Positions 1 through 11,791 are shown, counted from the stretch's first letter. The stretch is DNA of 64,000 nt from Stenogyne calaminthoides (GCA_037126765.1 JBBCBC010000017.1:26527916-26591915), one strand, 5' to 3'. Numbers and translations are program-made. The notes: generated by a model from the letters alone, not told the origin.

Positions 1-2186
1 GAGCCTAATGTTCCTGAGAGCCCAGAGTTGAAGAAGGGAGAGGCAGAAGAAACTGAATGGCAAAGCAAGGGGGAACGGTTCATCCTTGACAGATACCCTG
101 AGCTGAGCACTTATCCTGACCTTCAGGATCTCTTCTTCAGGCTCAGAACAACTGTATATATTCTGAATCAGACACTTCCTGAGATGCTGAACATTGCCTC
201 CTTCAGAGGAGAGGACTGGTGGAATGCTGAAACTGCTGTGTTAATAGAGTTTTTAGGCTTTAGAAAGACCAAGCTCAAGATGAAAGTTGCTGATTTCGAC
301 GAGCTGGTGAAAAGAAAGTTAGCTGAGAAGAAGAATGCTGAGGCTGGTGAATCCAGTTCTCATAATCAGGAAGAGGAAATAGGTCAATGAGGAGAAAGGG
401 AACCTGAGAAAGAAACCGAACCTGAGAAAGAGAAGGAATCTGAACAAGAAAGAGAAATTCAGGATTATATGCAAACAGAAACTGACACTGAGCAGACTGA
501 TACCAGACAACCTCAGACTAAAGTTAGCACTCTTCAGGTACATTTTGGCACTATTGTAAATTATGCCAAAGTTACTGAAGTACCTATCTTTAAATATGTT
601 GTCTATGGTATGCAGACTGAGGCTCCATTGGAGCATCCAACTCAGTTGGAACCAGTGGTTGATCTAACCCCAATCCTGGATGAATTCAAGAAGATAGAGC
701 CAATGGTGGAAAAGATGACTCAGATGGAAGTAACATTGGCTGGTCAAACTCCAAAGCTGGACAATCTGAGCTCATCATCTGATATGCTGCAAATGCAAAC
801 AACTCTCTCAGATAAGATGACTGCTCTAGAAGGAAAAATTGAGGGTGTAAGGACAGAACTCAATACAGATATGGAGAAAATGTACCAAGACAGAACTGCT
901 TATCTTGAAGCTAAACTGATTGAGAAGAATGATCAGATGATCAAGACAGTTGTTGAGGAAATGGGCTCCCTGCTCATGACCAAGATGACAGAAATGATTC
1001 ATGATGTCTTCTCAAAACAGTTTGCTCCACTATCAGAGGAATTCTCAATGGCCAAGAACTACATGATGAGGCTAGAAGATGAGCATGACCAACTGGCTGG
1101 GGAAGTACGTAGTTTGGGCAAGGAACATATTCACATGGATAATGCATTGACCCAACTTCTCCCAAGGTATGATGACAAAAAGGGGGAAAGACTGAGTTCA
1201 AATGGTCAATTGGATAAGTTGTTGGCACAGACCTTGGAGAAGAAAGCCATAGAAGAAGCTGATGCAAAGAAGATCTTGGATGCTCTGAGTGAGATTGAGG
1301 CCACTGAAAAATTGAAGTTCGGAGAAGCTGAAGAACCTGGCCACACTCAGATTCAGAACAAACAACTCAGGAAATTATTGAAGGGAAAATGACTGAAAAA
1401 AGAAGAGTTGAAACGAGCAAAGCTGGTGAAACCCAAGTCAGACCTGAGAAGCGAAAGGCAGTAGCTTTTGTTGAGCAAGAAAAGAAGAAAAGAGCAAAAG
1501 TAACAAAGCCTACTCAGAGGAAACTAATTATGGAATTTGAAGAATCTGAGGAAGAACCAGAGAAAGAAGAAACTAAAACTCAGAAAGAAGCCTTCAACAC
1601 CAAGAAAACACTGAGAGCCCTGCAGATTGAAAAAGAAAAGAGAACTGCTGCTTCGGTCTCAGGTGCTCCACCGATCAGAAAAAAGAAGGAAGAAGAGCAT
1701 AAAAGAAGAGGTGGTTTCAAAAAATTCATAGGCAAGAGGAGAGGTACTGAGAAGACTCAGAAGTGGCAGCACATTGATAAATGGATGCCCTTACAGATCA
1801 ATGATACATGGGAGGAAATCAAGAGAACCTTCTGGTTCTATTATGAGATTCTGAGGGAATGGAGGGGGAGCAGCTCAGATAAAAATGAAGCATTCATTGA
1901 GTACCTGCTGACATTTTATCCTGAGTATATGCAGAAGTGGATCAACCTGGCAGATGAAGGCAATACTCAGATTGTAGCTCCAGGACCATACATGTACCCC
2001 GCTCCTAGATTTGAGAATGGCTATGTGAATGAAGCAGCCATCTCTCAGGAAATTGCTCAGTATGCTCTTCAGCTAGGCTTAACAGGAAACAACCCAGAAA
2101 TCATCAAGGCAAGAGATGAACTGGAGAAGTGGTATTATGGGATGTTCAACCTGGAAGTGCCAGAGGATGAGGTGGAAGAAGACTGA
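1..2186 (+). pseudogene. Third coding region of element I (C-terminal two thirds), one nonsense and one frameshift
   Basis: This is the sense-strand extra ORF that lies downstream of pol in SIRE-type copia elements. The product has no proven role. Reading starts in frame at base 1 with a conserved block (KGEAEETEW, RYPELS, RTTVYILNQTLPEMLNIA, about 30-260). A K/E-rich linker follows, then a heptad-like segment (about 690-1240, including EEMGSLLMTKMTEM and QFAPLSEEFSMAKNYM) that looks coiled coil. A basic tract (EKKKRAKVTKPTQRK, about 1480-1530, NLS-like) leads to a C-terminal domain (DKWMPLQINDTWEEIKRTFW, EAFIEYLLTFYPEY, GLTGNNPEIIKARDELEKWY). It ends at TGA 2184-2186. Breaks are an in-frame TGA at 388-390 and a one-base shift near 1345-1390. 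No signal peptide or membrane helix is visible, so 'envelope-like' is only a positional name. Confidence 0.85.
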
Positions 2187-2439
2187 AGACTATGTACTTC
2201 TGAACTGTTTTTTATTTTTCATTGTACTATGTAACTCTTATCCTACATCAATGAAAATTTTATCTTTTATGCTCCAAGATAATATCTCATTATCTTCTTA
2301 CATGTCTTTAATTAATTGATATGCCAGTTTTTGTTTGGAAATTGTTGGGAGATATACCATTTTGGGTTGTAATAGATAAACTGAAACCTGAGGATAAGTT
2401 AGGTTTTCTTAAATGTAACAAGATGGTTTTGGCATCATC
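2187..2439 (+). other. 3' untranslated segment of element I
   Basis: AT-rich sequence between the stop of the third coding region and the polypurine tract. The same block recurs in element II (23015-23256) and element III (54000-54246), including the shared run AAATGTAACAAGATGG just before the polypurine tract. No ORF of note. Confidence 0.8.
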
Positions 2440-2453
2440 AAAAAGGGGGAAAT
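2440..2453 (+). promoter_or_regulatory. Polypurine tract of element I
   Basis: The run AAAAAGGGGGAAAT directly precedes the TGTTGG start of the 3' LTR, the expected place for plus-strand DNA priming by RNase H. The same run is at 54247-54260 in element III and, slightly changed, at 23257-23270 in element II. Confidence 0.85.
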
Positions 2454-4372
2454 TGTTGGAAGATGAATTTAAATAAGATTTTGATTGGATCCCAAAACCC
2501 CTGAGTACGACATGTTCAGGATAATCTTGATAGTCTGAGTAAGTTTTCAGTATAGAATAGTTAAGGAAGATATCTGCACAATGTATAGTCAGCATATATT
2601 AATCAGTAAGTTACTGAAGACTCAGGTAGATATGAATGCTCTGAAGTTACTGAAGATACTTAAAAACTGAAGACTCAGAAGATACTGAAGAACTGGAGAA
2701 TCAGGTTAGATACTGAAGATCCTGAAGACCCTGAAGATACTGAAGACTCAGATAATACTGAAGATTACTGAAGTTACTGAAGACTCAGAAGTTACTGAAG
2801 ACTCAGAAGTTACTGAAGACTCAGAAAGTTACTGAAGACTCAGTAAGTTACTGAAGACTCAGGAAGACCTGAATGTTCAGAGGCACTGAAGAAATATCTA
2901 TCTGAATACATACAAAATTGAGGAAAACGCACATTTTCAGAAGAATAGTTATTGCCCAAAACATTCAAGTGCAGACAAAAGGAACTAAAACTAAGTGTTG
3001 TTTAACATTGTCTCATTCAGAGAGATTGACCTAAAAGAGTCGTTTTGTTTGTCTACATTCACTGAAGATAAGAACCAATCAGAGGAAGACAACACTGTAC
3101 TTTACTGACACTGAAAGCGACAGGACACTGAATTGTGTCAGTAGTACTATGTTCCAGACTGCAAAAATTGGTGATTGGCTACATGGCTGCATATTTCCTA
3201 AAACATGCAAGGGAGTGTTCAAACCCTAAAAATAGTCGTTCATCAATAACCAGAAGAGGAAACTCTTGATGCTATCTCTTCCAACGGATAGTTTTTCAAA
3301 GAGTGACCTTGGAGAAGTTTCCTATAAATACCAGTGACCTTCACCATTGAGAGGTTACGGGAAATTACAGCAACTCAAGAGCTCATTCGTATTCTTGCAA
3401 ATTGAAGCACTCGAAAAACCTAGAATTTCCCAAGTGTTTCACATTGGAGAGAGCTCATTCACTAAGCCTGTATTTGATAGAAATATCCAAAGCTTAGTAG
3501 AGATATCCTAGCCTTTGCATTTGTTTTTATTGTAAAGGATATCTCACCCTAGTTGAAACCAACCCAAACTCAAACCCTTTGATAAGGTAGTTTGAGTGTG
3601 TGTGTATTGTTGGTGAGTTAGAGTTGTAAAGAGTGAGTAAGCTGCAAGTTAGTTAGCCAGAAAACTCTAGAGGAGAAGTTAGTAAGCTATGTGTGGTAGT
3701 CTGAAAACTTGTGTGAGTTGAGTTAGTAAGCTGCAGTGAGTCAGCCAGAAAACTCAAGGTAGAAAAGTTAGTAAGCTGTAGTGAGTCAGCCTAAAAGCTT
3801 TAGGAACTGTGTTAAGGAGTTTCTCTGAAGATCAGAGAGAGTGGACGTAGGAGCTTGAGTCTCTGAACCACTATAATTGCTGTGTTGTTTGCTTTATGTA
3901 CTACATTTTATCCGTTGCATGATTTTCACTGAAATCATATTTCACTGATACTCAGTTGGAATCAATCCACTGAATGTGCATTAACTGATTCACATCCTTA
4001 ACCACTATTTTACTAAGGAAGAGATTTTCAGCAAGCTAAAACGAGTATAAACTTAGGGCCAACCATTCTGCACTCTTGATTAGCTAGAACATATAGTTAC
4101 CAAACTGAACTAACTCTACTGAGTATTCAGTAAGATAATTATCTGATCCAAGCTTCTCAGGATCTCTGATAAAACTCAGGATCAGTTGGGCTAATCTGAA
4201 GCTTCTGAAAGCTGCTCAGGATCATTGTCTCAGTAGACTTTGACTCAGGGCGATTTGTGCTTCTCAGGGCAACCTGACCCATCTGATCTCAGTGAAGAAA
4301 AAGTTTTAAAATCACTGAACACGTGTATTCCCCCCCATACACGTGTGAGACTCGTTTGCACCGGGACCAACA
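2454..4372 (+). repeat. 3' LTR of element I (1919 bp)
   Basis: Starts TGTTGGAAGATG and ends GGGACCAACA. In order it contains: a CTGAAGACTCAG-rich minisatellite in U3 (about 2611-2890); a TATA box TATAAATA at 3323-3330; a repeated block with core AGTTAGTAAGCTGCAGTGAG (about 3620-3800); a GTGG...CCAC stem-loop at 3841-3871; and a double CACGTG hairpin at 4319-4346, 26 bp before the LTR end. The same order is found in the LTRs of elements II and III. Confidence 0.92.
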
Positions 4373-5220
4373 GGTCTGGTCATTGCTCGATTGCTTCAGT
4401 AGGATATGAACAACATCCATAATTTTGCTCTCATTGTCAAGTTGTTGGTCATTCTCTTGATAACTATCGTACCATTGGAAGAAACCCTTCAGATGGTAAG
4501 CCGGATGACAGTTCAAAGCCTCTCCGGAACGGCCCGAGAAAGGTTACAAGACAGAAAACCTGGGTCAGAAAGGAATCGACACCAACAGAAGTTGCTGATC
4601 AACACAGAAAGGAGTCTACAGAACCAGGTACTTCGGGCACAGCAAAAGACCTGCTTGATTTTGGAGTGGGTGGTCTGCTACCTCCCTATGACGTCATCGA
4701 TTCAGTGAGTGAGAGGATTATAGAACATGTGGACTGGCAGGTTCCACATAATCTGGGGAACGGATTTGATATTAGGGTCGGGTGTGAGAAAACTATAGAG
4801 CAAGAGGACCTGGACTCGCAGGTGCCAAAGAAAACAACTTCACCTTCTCGACCCGTCTCGGCTCCTTCTGAGCCCGCTACTACCAATTCCTTCGAGAATC
4901 TGGTCGATGGCACCCCAGCTTCGGACTTGGACACTACGGCCTCTCCTACAACCTCTGGTAGATGGTCGGACATGTTGGATGAAGATAATGAGGAATTTGT
5001 GCAGAACATAGAGACGACACTTACCCCGCCAGAGCAAAGTGTGACCTCTCAGACAGTGCTAACTCCAGTCGAACAACGTTACTTAGACGCCTCTGGAGGC
5101 AAATTATCTCCAAACGATCCCTTAGGCAAGCTGATAAGGGCAAAACTGAAGCGGGCCCGAATGGAAGATAATAAGAGAAGACAAGAATACAATACAATGC
5201 TGAAAGCAAAGAAGATATAA
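4373..5220 (+). pseudogene. DUF4283/CCHC (LINE ORF1-like) protein relic, 3' part, cut by element I
   Basis: Homologous to the longer copy at 29035-31097 from its zinc-knuckle region to its end. The text resumes after the LTR at SGHCSIASVGYEQHP. A TAA follows at once where the other copy has a sense codon, and the knuckle then reads FCSHCQVVGHSLDNY, with its last Cys replaced by Tyr. The remainder is a hydrophilic tail (SVSERIIEHVDWQVP, RWSDMLDEDNEEF, QRYLDASGGKLSPNDPLGKL, KRARMEDNKRRQEYN) ending at TAA 5218-5220. The 5' part is outside the window, beyond element I. Such proteins bind nucleic acid in plant LINEs. This copy is certainly non-functional. No endonuclease or reverse transcriptase ORF follows it. 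Confidence 0.8.
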
Positions 5221-5607
5221 GATGCCCTAGATGCCTCCTTATATGATACCACAGCTGCTAGTTGTCGTTAGATAGCTTTTTTCATGATTTTCAATATACC
5301 TTTTGGTCATTTGGTCACTTTTGGGCCAGTGTCACTCCTTTTCTTGTACGGGTCACTTTTGGGCCCACCCCTTTTCTATTCCTTTTAATAAAATCGCTTA
5401 TTCACCTAAACAAGGGTAATGTCATGATACTCATTCAAAAACATACGATCCACACCAAAGTGTCATACCCTTAATTTCATACATAACCAACATCACTTTA
5501 ATACTTCTAATATCGCAAAAAAAAACATGAAATCTTAAGTAAAAACACAGCCCTAATTCACTGAGTTGCGTAAAAATCAGAATCGTCCATCAAATCAGGA
5601 CCATTCT
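5221..5607. other. Intergenic stretch, 3' flank of DUF4283 relic
   Basis: The first 180 bases resemble the 3' flank of the second DUF4283 copy (31098-31220), including the shared phrase GGTCACTTTTGG, so the duplicated unit included untranslated sequence. The rest (5400-5607) is AT-rich with no gene seen. Confidence 0.6.
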
Positions 5608-6763
5608 GTGGTTGTGAAGATGACACTCCCCCTCCTCACCCACCTCCTCGACAAGCTCGCCCTCCTCTTCTTGCCCCACCTCCACCTCTTTCTCCACCAC
5701 CTCTTCCTCTTGGTGCACCACCATGCCCACCTGCTGCTCTTACCTTTCCTCTCCTACAAATCTCTGCAGCCGACATGTAACGAGAACTTCTGGGCCTACC
5801 CCTTCTATGAGTCCTGCGAGGGTTCTATATAGGGTTACCTCCAACGTCTGTATCATTATTAACTACATTTTTGGTTGCCGCTTCATCAGTAGTTTCACTT
5901 TCATCTGACCAGTTCAGTAAATCATTTTTTAATTCCAACATAACTTCGTTAATGTACTCAAACTTCTCTACGCTCCCTATCCCTAAATCAACACAATCTT
6001 AAAATATTTTTTCAGAATCCTTATATTTCTTGTAATCCTCGGTCATATGTGGATATCCCTCCGAAAAAAATATTGAACAGTGTCTTCGGAAGACACCTAT
6101 CCTCCATCTATCCAATATGTACATATCGTGTATGTCCTTGAGACCTAGATGAGTCATAACCCTGAATATATGACAACATATGATGCACATGAACTCAAAT
6201 TTCTTGCAATTACAATTAAAAAATTGTCCAATGCCATGGTAATCCACTGAATATATAAATTCTCTAGTAAATGCATTCCTTCTAATATTTCGCTCCAACA
6301 CATTATACTTCTCAGCACCAACCTCCAATACTAAAGATCCGTCCGTTGGAACAATCGTACAATATATTATTCTATCAATCTTATCTTGTACCTTGCCAAA
6401 CATGACATTTGTGTATGCTTCTCTAAACTGTTCCGCCCAAAATAAATCTGTCTTTAGAGAAATAAGCTTCGTCTTTAACTCAAACTCAGCAATAAACTCC
6501 TTTTCGACCTTTTTCAAAATTGCAATCTCATATTGTGTCATAAATTATTTTAAAATAGAACTTGATGAAAGATAATTATCAAAGTACGCATGCATACCTT
6601 CGCTCATTTGTGTTGAAATCATACCAGCCCAAAACATGCCATTCAAATACACGGGCACCCCCTTCTGCCTCTCACTATACAAATCATGCATCCACCTATT
6701 GTTTTCAAGTTCATACTTAACCAAAAATGCAGCCCATTTTGTCTCAAAAGCTTCCATAGTAAG

Positions 6764-8347
6764 TGTTGGGATATTTTAGTTTTGACGAATTATGCCAAAA
6801 CATTATCAACTTGTGTTATTGAAGCTAATCTACAGATAACAAGTTGAGGGGGAACGAGAGAACAAGTTGAGGGGGAACTCACGAAATCAGATGAAGATGA
6901 TCGAGATCAGACGAGGCTGCAGACGAGACTGATCGAGATCAGATGAGTAAGATGAGTTTCGGAGTTAACTGATGAGCTGACTAAAATCAGAAGAAAAGAA
7001 AAGCTAAGCCAGCTGATCAGAAGATCAGATGACCAGATGACCTGATCAGATGACCAGAAAAGATAAGCTGATCAGATGATCAGAAGACCAGATCAGAAGA
7101 GGAGGTTGCAGATCAGAAGAGGAGCTGATGAGACTGATCGAAATCAGACGTGATCGAGATCAGATAAGCTAACCTGATGCAACTAACCTGATATGCTGAC
7201 CTGATGTACTAATCTGATGCAGATAAACTGAGATGCTGACCTGATGCTATAATGATCTAATCAGGTGAGCTGATCAGATCAGGCGAGAAGAAATCAGAAG
7301 AGAAGTCATCAGAAGACAAGTCATCTGAAGTCATGTTCACTGAGAATCAGAACGCTACTGATGATCAGATAGCCTGAGTGCTAGTGACCTGAGGGTCAGA
7401 TTGTCTGAAGTCAGAAGAGCTGAACTCAGTTAACCTGAGTGTCAGTATACCTGATCAGACAAGGTCCGCTGAAGAGAAGTCTGCTGAATTAAGAATTCTG
7501 AAGACTCTGAAGAATCCTGAAGACTCAGAAGGATCCTGAAGAATATAGCCGTTAGATTCAGCTGACGTGGACCAATGAGAGGAAGACAACCAGCCTAAAA
7601 AGCTGCAAAAGCTACAGAATAGTATGGATTTGAATGTGACTCCATCCAACGGTAACATTCAAATCCACACTATAAATACAAGTTCTTCCATCAAATTAAG
7701 AGTGGAAGTGTGTGAAATGCGTGAAAACACCATTGAAGCTACAGAGCCAAATCATCTAGCATTTCCACCATAGAACACTGAGGAAGAAATACATGCATAT
7801 ATTCAAGAGTGTTCTACCCTAGATCTAAGCACAAATGTAATATCCTAAGCTTAGAGAGATTTTCCCATCCTTAGCATTGAGGCTAAACAAATGTAAGGGA
7901 AAATCTCAACCTAGTTGGAAACCAAACAAACCTTACCCAAATCTGTTTGATCGGTTAAGTTTGTAGGTGAGTGTGAACTCGGTAAACATCTAGCAATCCC
8001 GAAAGGGAGGGTAGGCGATCCCGTGAGGGAGATAAGTCCCGTTTGAGTGTGAACTCGGTAAACATCTGTTGGGTGTTGGACTAACACGTTAAACTAAGTC
8101 CAGTCGGTTAAGTTGGTGCCCCATGAAGGGAAGAGTGGATGTAGGACGAGTTGTCCGAACCACTATAAAAATCGTGTGTTCTTTACTGCTTTATGTTCTT
8201 AATTGCCATATGCATTTGATTAATAGCAAAACACACATCGTTCTTAAAAGCAAAAAAAAATTGGAATCACTCTGCCCTCACCCCTGTTTTATATGCATTA
8301 CAATTGGTATTTAAACGGATTCACGGGTTTTGAAAACGGGACCAACA
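6764..8347 (+). repeat. Solo LTR (1584 bp) of a SIRE-related family
   Basis: Starts TGTTGGGATATTTTAG and ends GGGACCAACA. The flanking 5-bp duplications are GTAAG (6759-6763) and ATAAG (8348-8352), one mismatch apart. It contains a GATCAG/CTGATC-dense tract (about 6890-7480), TATAAATA at 7671-7678, two copies of an ATCCCG(T/A)-type repeat (about 7990-8040) and a GTGG...CCAC stem-loop at 8135-8163. It has no internal region, so it is a recombination product. It matches the LTR at 56231-57713 closely over its first 150 bases. Confidence 0.93.
7671..7678 (+). promoter_or_regulatory. TATA box of solo LTR
   Basis: TATAAATA follows the conserved AACATTCAAATCCACAC. The same arrangement occurs in the LTRs at 25184-27543 and 56231-57713, which marks it as the likely LTR core promoter. 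Confidence 0.7.
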
Positions 8348-9730
8348 ATAAGGGTATCATATACAATATTGGTGAATTCAAAACGAGCACGGTGATAGTT
8401 ACGAACACCCTTGAATTTGATGGGCAACTTTGACAGAATGTGCCACAAGCAATATCGATGAACAATTGTGGACATCACATCCCATATTACAATCTTTATG
8501 CTTTCGGCTTGATCAGTCAATATGGCTTTAGGATGGATAACACCCATTGCAGCAACCCAATTTTCAAAAAGTCATTTCATTGAAAATGTGTCTTCCTTCG
8601 TGACCAAAGCACATCCCAACAATATCGACTGTCCATGATAATTGTCCCCACAAATGCTCCTAATGGCATTTCATAATGATTCACTAGATAAGTAGTATCA
8701 AAACTAACCACATCACATAAATCCTCATAAGTAGCTTGACTTCTAGGGTGACTCCATTACACATTTTTTAACCTCTCTTCATCATCAAGGTCAATCAAAT
8801 GGAAAAAATTGGAATCTAAAAGTTGCAACCTCGTAAAAAGCTTTCGGATTGTCTCGGCATCTCCATACCTAGTCTCAACCTTCTACTTTGTCTATGTGAT
8901 TTCTACAATCTTTTGGAATGCAACCAATACAATTTTGACCACCAGTTTGGACTTTGGCGTAATAAATACAATATCATTCGCCTCCAATTGCCTCTTCATG
9001 TGTACACTCAATTTTCTATGAGCACGCATTAGAATAGACATAGAAGGATGAAGTTCATGATTGTGGCATGTAATCGTTTTGGAAACCAACCATGAATCAT
9101 CATGTTGCTTAATTGCATTTATCTTTGCATTACAACCAATTCTTTTTGTTTTGTTGCAATTGTTTCCAGTTCGTGATCTATCGCAGGCAATAACGACATA
9201 CTTGTTATTCTGCCTTGTTCTCCTAATAACACTAAACCCCATAGTCTTCGCATGTTCTTGATAAGCATTAAATATACTCTCGTACGTAGGATAAACCATA
9301 CATGTGGCTGGTCCACCTCCAGAAGGATTCTCTTCCATAACTGTATTGCTCTCACCTTTATCCATGGGATCTTCATCACCTTCGGCTATGGGATCGTCTT
9401 CAGGTAAATCATCTTCCGAGGGATCGTCTTCAACTTCAACGGACTCGTGTTCAAGTACATATTAGAACCTGCTATGGGATCCTCTTCAAGTATATCATCA
9501 AAACCTAGTGCGACGTTTTCATAATATTCATCTTGTCCTCCCATACCATTTTAACCATTATAATCATCTGCATCGCCATTTAAGTTGAAGTTTAAATTGA
9601 TGTTTGAGTCTGAGTTTGAGACATATCCATCTTCCCCTTCTCTCATAACATTTTCACCACCATCTCCAACAAAATCATCTTCAATAAATTGTTCTTCATT
9701 ATTAAAATCGGCATTTAAGTCGATGTTCAT

Positions 9731-10435
9731 GTTTCGAGAGGCTTTTTTTCCGATTTGATTATGTGTATGAAAGTTAGATGAGTGATGAAATTATTGTATT
9801 GTATCTTCTTCAATAAGATTCACGACTAACGAGGCATTGGACGGGATTATTGTACGAGATTACTGTTCTCGAAATGGGCGGGCTACTGTTCATCAACGTG
9901 GGGGGGGGGGAGTTGCCGCCTAAATCGGTTGAAGGGGAAAGGTAATGGACCCAATACACAAATAAGAGAAACATGGTCTTTTTACATTTAGTTATTACTT
10001 ATTTGTCACCCTAAGGGCGAATCTTCCCATGTAGCATCACCCCAACAATAGTTGCTCGAACTATCTCGTCTATTGCAAGGAAAAATTTTGAGTTTGACTT
10101 TTGGCAGAATTATGGTCTATCGAGTTTGAATATTTTGGGTCAGTTGGGCTCTTTGTGTATTGACCACATTTGTACCTTGTTTTTGGTATCTTTGTGTTTT
10201 AGGTCAACATAGGGCCGATTTGGCCACATTTAGGATATCTTTTTTACGTCATTAGACATTTATTATTTTTTGGCACACATAGTGTACGTTATTTTGGGTT
10301 TTTTAATTTTTTAGTTGTTTGGGCTTTTCGATTTTTTGTTGCTATTTAGGCTTTTGATCATGGGCCACGTTATGGTCCCCAATTTTATTTTTCTTTTTAA
10401 TAATAATAATAATATTAATACCACTTAGCCGAGTT
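9731..10435. other. Intergenic stretch between two pseudogenes
   Basis: No gene seen. It holds an 11-base G run at 9900-9910, a TTTTTTGG-rich stretch (10240-10360) and a short TAA microsatellite (10400-10415). It separates the divergent FAR1-like (minus) and CAF1-like (plus) relics and may contain their old promoters. Confidence 0.5.
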
Positions 10436-10443
10436 TATAAATA
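10436..10443 (+). promoter_or_regulatory. TATA box upstream of CAF1-like pseudogene
   Basis: TATAAATA lies 33 bases before the ATG at 10476. The spacing leaves a very short leader but fits a plant core promoter. This is inference from sequence and position only. Confidence 0.5.
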
Positions 10444-10475
10444 CAACATAATCTCATTCATTTTGCGTAACATAA

Positions 10476-11012
10476 ATGAGAGAGTTGGAGAAAGAAGAAA
10501 GGAAAATGGCATATGTCCCGATCATTGTTCAAGAAGTTTGGCAGGTGAATTTGAAAAATGATTTCATTTTAATTCAAAGTTATAGCAGATTGCCTATCGT
10601 ATACATGGACACAGAATTTTCGGGAACAATAGTTACTATACCAAAACACATCATCCTTCGTTTTCTCTATATAAGCTCTATCTTATAATGATACAAACCG
10701 TTAACAATCTCAACACATTCAACTCGGTCTCACTCTCTTAGATATCTCCTCCAATTCAGCAACAAATTCCAACTTGTATGACAATTTAATTTTTGGGATT
10801 TCGACCAAGACAATGATGTACACCCTCCTCAAGCAACCATGTATGGATTTCTCGAAGATCAAATGTTTGGGTGTCGACTTATGGAGAGTGATGTCCAGTA
10901 TTTTTGGAAAAATTTAGATAGATGGGAAACTTTATTTCAGGCTGGCGGTTTGTTATTTGAAGTCAACTAGGCAGGTCCAGATAGCTTGCTGGTAGTGCAA
11001 GTGTATATGTAA
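10476..11012 (+). pseudogene. CAF1: CAF1/POP2-type deadenylase pseudogene
   Basis: CAF1 is the DEDD-type poly(A) nuclease subunit of the CCR4-NOT complex; plant copies are often intronless and about 270-290 residues long. Here the start is well preserved (IVQEVWQVNLKNDFILIQSY then MDTEFSGT, the first catalytic D-x-E of the family). A TAA follows at 10686-10688. In shifted frames come IQLGLTLLD (near 10715-10740) and QFNFWDFDQDND (10782-10817), where the Trp normally before QFNF is replaced by TGA at 10779-10781. The end carries AGPDSLL (near 10970-10990), matching the family's C-terminal QAGSDSLLT block, after a clear internal loss. Several frameshifts make it non-functional. Copia element II begins 13 bp after its last stop. 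Confidence 0.83.
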
Positions 11013-11201
11013 TTTATTAAGAATTGTTGGGAGATGAATTTAATAAGATTTTGATTAGATCCCAAAACCCCTGAGTATGACATGTTCAGGATAATCTTGA
11101 TAGTCTGGTAGTCAAGTTTCAGTATAGAATAATTCAGAAAATATATGCACCATGTATAATCAGCAAATATTACTCAGGATTAATGTTAGACAAATATTAA
11201 C

Positions 11202-11357
11202 AGAAGACTCAGAAGAAACTGAAGACTCAGAAGACACTGAAGACTCAGAAGACACTGAAAACTCAGAAGACACTGAAGATTCAGAAGACACTGAAGACTC
11301 AGAAGACACTGAAGACTCTGAAGACTCAGAAGACACTGAAAAATCAGAAGGACTCTG
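11202..11357 (+). repeat. U3 minisatellite of element II 5' LTR
   Basis: About eight tandem copies of the 18-bp unit GAAGACTCAGAAGACACT with minor changes. The 3' LTR has the matching array at about 23443-23590. The strand is strongly purine-rich and translates as an acidic repeat in one frame, but nothing suggests it is coding. Confidence 0.85.
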
Positions 11358-11791
11358 AAGACTATTTACCTGAGGACATATAAACTGAGGAAGACTTGCA
11401 CATTTATAAGAAATAGACGTTGCCCAAAGATTCAATTGCAGACAAAAGGAACTAGAACTAAGTATTGTTTAAGGTTGTCTCAATCAGAAAGATTGACCTA
11501 AAAGAGCCGTTTTGTTTGTCTACATTCACTGAAGACTAGAACCAATCAGAGAGAGACAACACTGTACTTCACTGACACAGAAAGCGACATGGCACTGAGA
11601 ATGTCAGAAGTACTGAGTTCTAGACTGCAAAAAAAAAATTGGGGATTGGCTCATTGGTTACTTGTTACCCAAATCATGCAAGGGCGTATTCAAACCCTAA
11701 AATAGTCGTTCATCAATAACCAAAAGAGGAAACCCTTGATGTTATCTCTTCCAACGGATAGTTTTTCAAAGAGTAACCTTATAGAGTTGCC

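Larger units (their letters stand above)
1..4372 (+). mobile_element. SIRE-like Ty1/copia element I, 3' part only
   Basis: The window opens inside the third coding region of a long copia element. It continues through a polypurine tract (2440-2453) and a 3' LTR (2454-4372) that ends in CA. The next bases, GGTCT at 4373-4377, fit the target duplication: the uninterrupted relative at 30236 reads through the same GGTCT. The element is therefore inserted inside a DUF4283/CCHC relic. gag, pol and the 5' LTR lie outside the window. The coding region is closer in sequence to element III (42306-56221) than to element II (11025-25099). Confidence 0.93.
5608..9730 (-). pseudogene. FAR1/FRS-type MULE transposase pseudogene, split by a solo LTR
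   Basis: On the minus strand this reads like a FAR-RED IMPAIRED RESPONSE 1-related protein: a domesticated Mutator-like transposase, or the transposase itself. Reading from about 9730 there is an acidic N-terminus with a stop and shifts, then the FAR1 DNA-binding domain (9365-8892: YPTYESIFNAYQEHAKTMGF, KYVVIACDRSR, ITCHNHEL). The MULE core follows in broken frames (about 8890-8348: CDVVSFDTTYLVN, HPKAILTDQ, HRYCLWHILSKLP). After the LTR at 6764-8347 it continues (6757-6545: EAFETKWAAFLVKYEL, VPVYLNGMFWAGM, STQMSEGMHAYFD). A SWIM zinc finger (C-x-C-x9-C-x-H, about 6214-6170) and a basic RTHRRGRPRSSR-type tail near 5800 follow. Removing the LTR and one target copy restores continuity across the junction, so the LTR landed in coding sequence. 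It is plainly inactive now. Confidence 0.87.

Noticed and set aside
5566..5832. Leu/His-rich plus-strand frame
   Set aside because: Antisense of the Gly/Arg-rich C-terminal tail of the FAR1-like pseudogene on the minus strand.
11152..11435. Acidic repeat frame (EDSEDT repeats) on the plus strand and Ser-rich frame on the minus strand
   Set aside because: Both are shadows of the 18-bp LTR minisatellite; they lie in U3 and are not conserved in frame in the other LTR copies.
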